Assembly (NCBI GenBank): GCA_002727275.1
Contig: PBWO01000034.1
Coordinates: 10,745-74,744, forward strand
Source: Methanobacteriota archaeon
GTDB taxonomy: Archaea; Thermoplasmatota; Poseidoniia; Poseidoniales; Thalassarchaeaceae
Direction of reading: 5' to 3'
Length of the DNA: 64,000 nucleotides
Under the pieces are notes generated by a model. That model made no database searches. It was not told the origin of the DNA and saw nothing but the letters and a program-made list of their open reading frames with translations. Shown one piece after another: positions 58,235 to 64,000 of the stretch (position 1 is its first letter; each line of letters begins with the position of its first letter). The translations under genes were made by a program, and so were the position numbers.

Positions 58235-61093
58235 GTGGCGTTCGGAGAGATTCACATCCCTTACTGGGAAGAAGCCGGATTCATTCGTAGAACTTGCAGA
58301 GTCACCGACCAATTCTTCTGGACTAGAGATCCTGTCAGAGAGACTTGTGGAGACTCCATTGAGGACCCTTACACCTTCATCGGCAAACCAATAATCGAAG
58401 GCTTCCCTATGCGCGGGAAAGCACTCAAAGATGCTATGCGAGAAATGTTCCTCAATTTCTTTGAGCAGCGTAATCATGAGCGCGTCTCAGCATATCCTGT
58501 AATTGCCAGATGGCGCGAAGATATTCACCTAACAATCGCTTCAATCGCTGATTTCCAACCACATGTGACCAGCGGGATGGTGCCTCCACCTGCCAATCCA
58601 CTAGGAATCTCACAGCCTTGTATCAGACTTACTGATGTTGCCGCAGTGGGACGTTCTGGTCGCCACCTGTCAACATTCGAGATGATGGCCCATCACGCCT
58701 TCAACCGGCCTAAGGATGGTGATGTGGTGTATTGGATTGACCAATGTGTTCGCTACTGCGACGAGATGCTCTGCGAGCACCTCGGCATCGATCCAACTGA
58801 GATTACATATCTTGAGAATCCGTGGTCTGGAGGAGGTAATGCCGGACCTGCCTTAGAAGTCATCGTAGGTGGACTTGAACTCGCGACACTCGTGTTCATG
58901 AATCTAGAAGAGCATGAGGGCGGAGATGTCGAGATTAAGGGACTGAAGTACAGAGAGATGGACTTGCAGATTATCGATACCGGATATGGTTTGGAGAGAT
59001 TCTGCTGGGCAGCAGCCGGAACACCCACCATATACGAGGCAATCTACCCTGAATCGGTAGATTGGCTCAAGTCATTAGCCGGATTTGACGAGATGGTTTC
59101 TGGGCTAGAGTTGTCTGTCGAGACAGACACTCTCCTTGGAGAATTGTCTAGATTGGCCGGGATTCTCAATATAGATGTGGGGACTGATGTTGAATCTCTT
59201 TATTCGATCCTTTCACAGCGCCTAGTAGATTCGGGCTTGGATATATCAGTGGAGGAATTGAAACGACTCACTGAGCCGCTTTCAGGCATTTATGCAATTC
59301 CCGACCATATGCATGCGATTTGCAACATGCTAGGGGACGGATTGGTCCCCAGCAATGCTAAGGCCGGCTATCTCGCTCGTATGCTCTCTCGTAGAGTTTG
59401 TAGGATGAAGGATGATTTGGGTCTAGATGTTTCACTCGCCGAACTTGCCGCCCATCATATCGACACCCATCTGGACTATTCTGGATTTGTCCAATCCCGC
59501 GAGGGAACTCTGGCAATTCTCACTTTAGAAGAGCAGCGCTATCATGAGATGCTGCGCAAGGGCGAGGCTGCCGTGAGGACCGCTTTGAGGGGCCTTTCTC
59601 AGGATGCCAAGGAAGCACCGGATGAGACTCTTTTCCGACTTGCTGAGGAGAGGGGGCTGAATCCCGACATGGTCGCATCTATCGCCAATGGTGCAGGATG
59701 GAAACAATTGGGGGTGAGAGTCGGATTCGCCGCCGATATGGCGGCCAGAAACGCCGAGCGAACCAAAGCAGCTGCTTCATCGAGAGGGCACAGTGATTTA
59801 TTTGAGTCCGAAGAATTGCCTGCCACATCGCTCGATTTCTATCAAGATACCAGTCTGACCTCTTTCGACGCCTCAGTTCTAGGGTGTAAAGAGCTCACTA
59901 AGGGTCAGTTGGGGGCACTCAACTTATCCCCTGAAGTCAGTATAAATCCGACACATTTTGTCGTTCTCGACCGAACGCTTTTCTATCCTGAAGGAGGAGG
60001 TCAGTTGGGCGACCAAGGAACATTGGGGGGAGTCAATGTCGCCGACACTAGAATAGAGAACGGAGTCGTTTACCACCTAACGGATGGTCCAGTTTCAGGC
60101 TCCACATCCGGTCAAGTCGATTGGCTTAGGCGAAGACAGTTAATGGATCACCATACTGCTGTGCATATTGTGGGGGGCAGCGCTAGGGCACTCCTAGGGC
60201 CTCATGTATGGCAGGCAGGCTCGAACAAGGGCGAGCGCTATGCCAGAATCGACCTGACACACTATCAACGTCTCACGAGGGACGATCTAGACAACATAGA
60301 GGACTACGCAAATGGAATCATTGCCGCTGATCCCGCCGTTGAGAAGATTGTCCTGGATAGGGCTGAGGCGGACTCCCGTTTCGGCTTTGAGTTTTATCAG
60401 GGAGGCCCTCCTAAACACAGGGAAATCCGAATCATCAGAATCGGCGATTACGACGTCCAAGCTTGTGGAGGTACGCATCACGACAAAGCAGGCGAAGTCG
60501 AGGAGATTCGCATAATTAGGTCCAGTCAAGTCCAAGACGGGGTCGAGCGTCTGCAAATCGTGGCAGGAGAGACCGCGCGCGAGCACGCCCGGGCGCAAGA
60601 GCGCCTTCTAGCTGAATCCAGCGAAGTCCTAGGAGTCTCTCCAGAAGACCTACCTGGGGCGGTTTCGCGATTCTTTGAAGAATGGAAATCTCAGCAGAAG
60701 AAGATTGAGTCACTTGAGGCTGAAATCGTTAGGTTGCGAACCAGTGGAGGGGGCGACGGCGCTGTCGAGAAAGAAGGAATCAGATATGCAGTCATGGAGG
60801 TCGGAGGAGATATCAAGGCCCTGATGGCTATGCTAGGACAATTAACTCGGGACCCTCAGAAACCTACCTTGGCTGTTCTGGGCACTAGGGACGGCGGGGG
60901 CAAGATAATTGTCGCAAGCACCGAAGGAACAAGTGCAGCCGCGAAGCACGACGCCACTGAGATTCTCAGAGCGATTTCAGGACATATCAACGGTGGTGGC
61001 GGAGGCAGCCCTACTATGGCTCAGGGTGGAGGCTCTAATCCCGATGGGATTCCAGCGGCACTAGATGCAGCACGTGAATTGCTCGGGTTGTGA
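58235..61093 (+). CDS. alaS: Alanyl-tRNA synthetase, archaeal type
   Basis: 952 aa. GTG start with MAFGEIHIPYWEEAGFIRR, then the class II core (RWREDIHLTIASIADFQPHVTSG, GGGNAGPALEVIVGGLELATLVFM, IIDTGYGLERFCWA), the editing domain with the zinc HxxxH (DHHTAVHIVGG) and CGGTHH, and a C-terminal oligomerisation region ending in GGGGSPTMAQGGGSNPDG. The archaeal N-terminal extension (before the core, with TCGDSIEDPYTFIGKP) distinguishes it from bacterial AlaRS. The next gene starts 5 bases after its stop. Confidence 0.96.
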   Translation: MAFGEIHIPYWEEAGFIRRTCRVTDQFFWTRDPVRETCGDSIEDPYTFIGKPIIEGFPMRGKALKDAMREMFLNFFEQRNHERVSAYPVIARWREDIHLTIASIADFQPHVTSGMVPPPANPLGISQPCIRLTDVAAVGRSGRHLSTFEMMAHHAFNRPKDGDVVYWIDQCVRYCDEMLCEHLGIDPTEITYLENPWSGGGNAGPALEVIVGGLELATLVFMNLEEHEGGDVEIKGLKYREMDLQIIDTGYGLERFCWAAAGTPTIYEAIYPESVDWLKSLAGFDEMVSGLELSVETDTLLGELSRLAGILNIDVGTDVESLYSILSQRLVDSGLDISVEELKRLTEPLSGIYAIPDHMHAICNMLGDGLVPSNAKAGYLARMLSRRVCRMKDDLGLDVSLAELAAHHIDTHLDYSGFVQSREGTLAILTLEEQRYHEMLRKGEAAVRTALRGLSQDAKEAPDETLFRLAEERGLNPDMVASIANGAGWKQLGVRVGFAADMAARNAERTKAAASSRGHSDLFESEELPATSLDFYQDTSLTSFDASVLGCKELTKGQLGALNLSPEVSINPTHFVVLDRTLFYPEGGGQLGDQGTLGGVNVADTRIENGVVYHLTDGPVSGSTSGQVDWLRRRQLMDHHTAVHIVGGSARALLGPHVWQAGSNKGERYARIDLTHYQRLTRDDLDNIEDYANGIIAADPAVEKIVLDRAEADSRFGFEFYQGGPPKHREIRIIRIGDYDVQACGGTHHDKAGEVEEIRIIRSSQVQDGVERLQIVAGETAREHARAQERLLAESSEVLGVSPEDLPGAVSRFFEEWKSQQKKIESLEAEIVRLRTSGGGDGAVEKEGIRYAVMEVGGDIKALMAMLGQLTRDPQKPTLAVLGTRDGGGKIIVASTEGTSAAAKHDATEILRAISGHINGGGGGSPTMAQGGGSNPDGIPAALDAARELLGL

Positions 61094-61097
61094 GTAT

Positions 61098-62297
61098 ATG
61101 CCCAAACGCGTAGACGTCTCAAAGCGCGCTGCTGCCATCGAGTATGCAATCAGGGATGTTGTAGTCCCTGCAGAGGAATTGGAGAGGCAAGGCCACGAGA
61201 TAATCCGACTCAATATCGGCGATCCCTTGGCCTACGATGGTCTTCCAACACCCAATCACATGATTGCAGCATACAAGCAAGCTCTCGATTCTCAAGATAA
61301 TGGCTATGGTCCATCATACGGCCTACCTGAACTCCGCCAAGCGATAGCCGAAGCGGAGACCGGCAAGGGATGGTCTTGCTCAGAGTATGATGTCTATGTG
61401 ACTCATGGAGTGACAGAGGCACTGCAGATTATCTTCGCTGCGTTTCTAGAAGAGGGCACCAAAGTACTGGCACCCGGGCCACACTATCCTCCCTACATGG
61501 CATAACCGCAGATGTACGGTGGAACTACAGTAGAGTACCGCCTCGATCCGAATGACAACTGGCGAATCGACTTAGATGACATTGCTTCGAAGATGGACGA
61601 CAGCGTACGTCTTCTAGTTTTGATTAATCCTAACAACCCGACTGGAAATGTTGCAACACCGGATGAGATCGATGCACTGCTCGATATAGTACGCGATTAC
61701 CCACAATGTACAATCGTCTCGGATGAGATTTACGACGGACTCGATTTTACCGGACAGATGTGCTCTACAGCATCCCGCGCCGACAATGCCCCTGTAATCA
61801 CTCTAAACGGCGTCTCAAAGGTTTACTTCGCACCCGGTTGGCGCATTGGCTACATGGCTTGGCACGACCCTGAGGGAAGACTCTCTTTGGTTAGGGATGG
61901 CGTCGAGCGACTGCTACGGAGCAGACTTTGCGCATCTACTCCGGCCCAGCACGGCTACTTGGCCGGGTTGACTGATGAACATGGCTGGCTTGAGGGACAT
62001 CGCTCCAGAGTCAAGGAAAGACTAGACTATTGCATGAAGAGAATCGAAGACATCGACGGACTAGAGTGCGAGACCCCTGGAGGGGCATTCTACATGTTCG
62101 TTCGAATCACAGACGAAAGGGCAGATTCAGACAAGCAGTGGGTGCTCGACGTGCTGTATCAGCACCATGTGCTAGTAGTCCCCGGAACAGGCTTCTCTAC
62201 CGAATATGGTGCAGGGCACTTCAGGATGGTTTGCTTACCTCCGATTGAGACGCTCGCTGAGGCCTTCAACAGAATCGAGAAGTTCCTAGGTGATTGA
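61098..62297 (+). pseudogene. Class I aminotransferase (alanine/aspartate-type) interrupted by an in-frame TAA
   Basis: Full fold type I PLP aminotransferase of about 400 codons except for a TAA at 61503-61505, codon 136. Before it lies GPHYPPYMA and after it PQMYGGTTVEYRL; related enzymes usually have Tyr or another residue there (PPYxAY), so TAC/TAT to TAA is the simplest explanation. The rest is intact: LINPNNPTGNV, SDEIYDGL and the PLP lysine NGVSKVYFAPGWRIGYM. The second part could restart at the ATG at 61512 as a 261-aa fragment, but it would lack the N-terminal substrate region. Start ATG 61098, 5 bases after alaS. Sequencing or assembly error is an alternative to true loss. Confidence 0.82.
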
Positions 62298-62300
62298 CCC

Positions 62301-63401
62301 ATGGGATTCTTTGATTCGCTCAGACGAATGATGCCAAGGCGAGCCCCAAGTGACACGAAGTCGAGATGGGCATTTGTAACCGATGGCACCTGTAGGGATA
62401 ATCTACGCAATAACGAACCTGCATGGCGTGTAGGGGTGAGTAGATTCGAGTCATTGTTGCAAGGGTTGGAGAAGAGGACAGAGAACAGCCTCGGAAGACG
62501 ACTAGCGCATGCTGCTCTCGAACACGAGGAGAGATTCATGAGAATGGGCAATCTGTCCAAACCCTCAGGCCGAGAACCCGCAGCATGGCAAGGATACATC
62601 TCTGACTGGGAATCTCGAGGCCTAGGTAGATTCAGTCTGTTAGATGGTGAGCAAGATATCAGAATTCTTGCTGAAGCCCCAGCTTCGGGCCCAATTTGTG
62701 CTGGCGCTCTGGCAGCGGCCTGGGAGTGCGCCACTTCCACGCGTCACCGCTTCACTTGGTCAGACGGCTCTAGGGAGGGATTGGTCGTCTCGTTGATTGA
62801 GCAGCATACTGATGTCCCGGGCCCAAGGCCCGTGAAAGTCCCCTGGCTGACTTCAGCCACAACCGTCTTTGCATCCGATGAAAATCAGGATTACTGGGCC
62901 GACTACCGAGCAGTTGATGGTGGAACTTGGTCGATAATGGGTGAGCGTAAAATGATGATTCATCTCGATCTGATTATGCGCTTTGAAGAGTATTCAATAC
63001 CTTATGTCGAAGACAGTAACTTCGTGAGGTCAGGAGACTACTCTTGGAGTGACATAGGAGGCAAACTTTCACCCTGGTGGAATGCACTAGCAGACACAGC
63101 CAGAGAAGGGTTTGTTTCAGAAGGCCATCATGTACTCGTACGTGAACACTCAGACTGGATTCAAATAGCTCGTAGGCACCTATCTCCACATGGCCTTGGG
63201 GCGGTCTCCAGGAGTGAGCAAACAGATGCTCATGGCGGAGTCTCACTGGTCTTCTCAGGAATATTTCATCCTGCTATTGCAAGTGGAATCCTACTCGGCT
63301 GTTGGGAGCGAGCATACGGTAGAAATGGCCGAGTACAAATGTCAATTAGTGGCGATGAAGTAACTGTTCAGATATGCCCCTCCAGAGCGTTGGCTGATTG
63401 A
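62301..63401 (+). CDS. Unknown protein
   Basis: 366 aa, starting 4 bases after the aminotransferase stop and so probably in the alaS transcript. No signal sequence or membrane helix. Basic N-terminus (SLRRMMPRRAPSDTKSR), an internal Trp-rich region (AAWQGYISDWESRGLGRF, ENQDYWADYRAVDGGTW) and a C-terminal stretch GSLVFSGIFHPAIASGILLGCWERAYG-like. No motif I can assign. Probably cytoplasmic. Confidence 0.6.
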   Translation: MGFFDSLRRMMPRRAPSDTKSRWAFVTDGTCRDNLRNNEPAWRVGVSRFESLLQGLEKRTENSLGRRLAHAALEHEERFMRMGNLSKPSGREPAAWQGYISDWESRGLGRFSLLDGEQDIRILAEAPASGPICAGALAAAWECATSTRHRFTWSDGSREGLVVSLIEQHTDVPGPRPVKVPWLTSATTVFASDENQDYWADYRAVDGGTWSIMGERKMMIHLDLIMRFEEYSIPYVEDSNFVRSGDYSWSDIGGKLSPWWNALADTAREGFVSEGHHVLVREHSDWIQIARRHLSPHGLGAVSRSEQTDAHGGVSLVFSGIFHPAIASGILLGCWERAYGRNGRVQMSISGDEVTVQICPSRALAD

Positions 63402-63455
63402 CGACTTCCACTCAGCATCCGTGAAACATTATATCCGAACCCAATGTCAACAGGA

Positions 63456-63472
63456 CGGCCCCACAGGGGCCG
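63456..63472. promoter_or_regulatory. GC-rich stem-loop before the TSP3 protein
   Basis: CGGCCCC-ACA-GGGGCCG, perfect 7-bp arms with a 3-base loop, ending 11 bases before the ATG at 63484, with an AT-rich CATTATATCC near 63428. In mRNA it could affect initiation. Confidence 0.35.
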
Positions 63473-63483
63473 GGTGTGCTCAG

Positions 63484-64000
63484 ATGGCTCTGAATCATAA
63501 CCAATATGCAGTTCTGGCAATTACTGTCACACTTTGCTTGGCAGGATTCTACACAATTATTGATGCCGGGCTTTCTACCACAACCTCTGGCGGTTTTGAG
63601 GAAGCATCTGGTGATATTGAATCATCCTCTGACGAGATTCATCAAGCCGGTCAAGACTTCGATGAAGATGGCCTCCCTGACAGGATGGAACAGACCCTGT
63701 ATGGTACCGATTGGAGGACTGCAGACACTGATGATGATGGTATGGATGACGGTTGGGAAATAGCAAACGGCCTCGATCCTCTCGACAACGGTGAGCCGGA
63801 CTCTAGCGAGATTCCTTTCGACGAACCCGATAATGAGGATGAGACGGGTGAACAAAATGAGACCTTCCCTAATCCCGACAACGGCCCCTTCGGAGATCCT
63901 GATAGGGACGGACTAACAAACACTGAGGAGATGCTATTGGGGACAAACCCCAACCTAAGAGATACCGATGGCGATGGCCTAAACGATCGCTGGGAGTCAG
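63484..64000 (+). CDS. TSP3-repeat surface protein, 3' end beyond the window
   Basis: First 172 codons. A signal-type N-terminus (YAVLAITVTLCLAGFYTII) is followed by a Ser/Glu-rich linker and TSP3-like calcium repeats: FDEDGLPDRMEQTLYGTD, DTDDDGMDDGWEIANGLDP, DPDRDGLTNTEEMLLGTNP, DTDGDGLNDRWES. The spacing and the EANGLDP/GTNP endings match the N-terminal array of the 2985-aa protein, so the two are probably paralogous at their N-termini. What follows is unknown. Confidence 0.82.
   Translation, partial: MALNHNQYAVLAITVTLCLAGFYTIIDAGLSTTTSGGFEEASGDIESSSDEIHQAGQDFDEDGLPDRMEQTLYGTDWRTADTDDDGMDDGWEIANGLDPLDNGEPDSSEIPFDEPDNEDETGEQNETFPNPDNGPFGDPDRDGLTNTEEMLLGTNPNLRDTDGDGLNDRWES

Noticed and set aside
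26946..62297. Genome-wide reassignment of TAA as a sense codon
   Set aside because: Many intact genes here terminate with TAA, for example E1alpha and the 170-aa gene, so only local effects or errors can explain the two interruptions.
1..64000. CRISPR arrays, transposons, integrases or prophage
   Set aside because: No regularly spaced repeats, transposase or integrase motifs, or phage structural genes were seen on either strand.

Overview
The window looks like chromosome from a planktonic marine euryarchaeon, most likely Marine Group II (Candidatus Poseidoniales). Archaeal information-processing genes anchor this: RNA polymerase Rpo7 with Spt4, ribosomal proteins S24e and S27ae, an archaeal-type AlaRS, DTD2-type D-aminoacyl-tRNA deacylase, RtcB, an XPD-like helicase and a HVO_0476-type zinc-finger protein. 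Around them sit bacterial-looking metabolic genes (branched-chain 2-oxoacid dehydrogenase, lipoyl synthase, FolB/FolM-like pair, GdhA-type glutamate dehydrogenase, proline dehydrogenase) and several very large secreted, membrane-anchored surface proteins. The assignment is inference from gene content; no rRNA is present.

Layout. 1-5760 (minus): a tight operon, lipA - E1alpha - E1beta - E2 - E3 (E3 runs off the left edge). 5830-6989 (plus): FolM-like SDR and FolB, then tRNA-Leu(UAA) on the other strand. 7192-19162 (plus): two consecutive surface proteins, the second 2985 aa with a calcium-binding TSP3 array, a transglutaminase-like domain, a long Ig-like stalk, a membrane anchor and a cytoplasmic DUF4129-like domain. 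19159-24685 (minus): three genes coupled by 4-base overlaps (PEP/pyruvate-binding protein with two receiver-like domains, XPD-like helicase, small unknown protein), preceded by a leader with strong hairpins. 24960-26819: divergent tandem ribbon-helix-helix regulator and HD phosphohydrolase around a near-perfect palindrome. 26946-31250: glutamate dehydrogenase with an in-frame TAA, and an amino-acid ABC transporter whose permease is fused to an extracellular beta-propeller. 31369-33921: purC, class IV aminotransferase, sulfotransferase-like protein. 33922-39570: 1882-aa FG-GAP/CARDB surface protein. 39794-41126: rpo7-spt4-rps24e-rps27ae. 41118-47937: propeller-like protein, DTD2, proline dehydrogenase, zinc-finger protein, methyltransferase-like protein, membrane-anchored subtilase, membrane protein with zinc ribbons. 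47988-48251: tRNA-Ser(GGA) and tRNA-Thr(GGU). 48328-55122: 2264-aa surface protein. 55238-63401: small coiled-coil protein, AlkA-like glycosylase, His-rich exported protein, RtcB, AlaRS, class I aminotransferase with an in-frame TAA, unknown gene. 63484 to the right edge: start of another TSP3 surface protein.

Together the metabolic genes fit a heterotroph living on proteins and amino acids: surface proteins and a tethered subtilase outside, an amino-acid ABC transporter, then proline dehydrogenase, aminotransferases, glutamate dehydrogenase and the branched-chain 2-oxoacid dehydrogenase to burn amino-acid carbon. The points most worth a second look are the propeller-permease fusion, the receiver/PEP-binding/helicase operon, the TgpA-like giant protein whose catalytic His appears replaced, and two single-codon nonsense interruptions in otherwise intact conserved enzymes. 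There is no CRISPR array, transposase or recognisable prophage.
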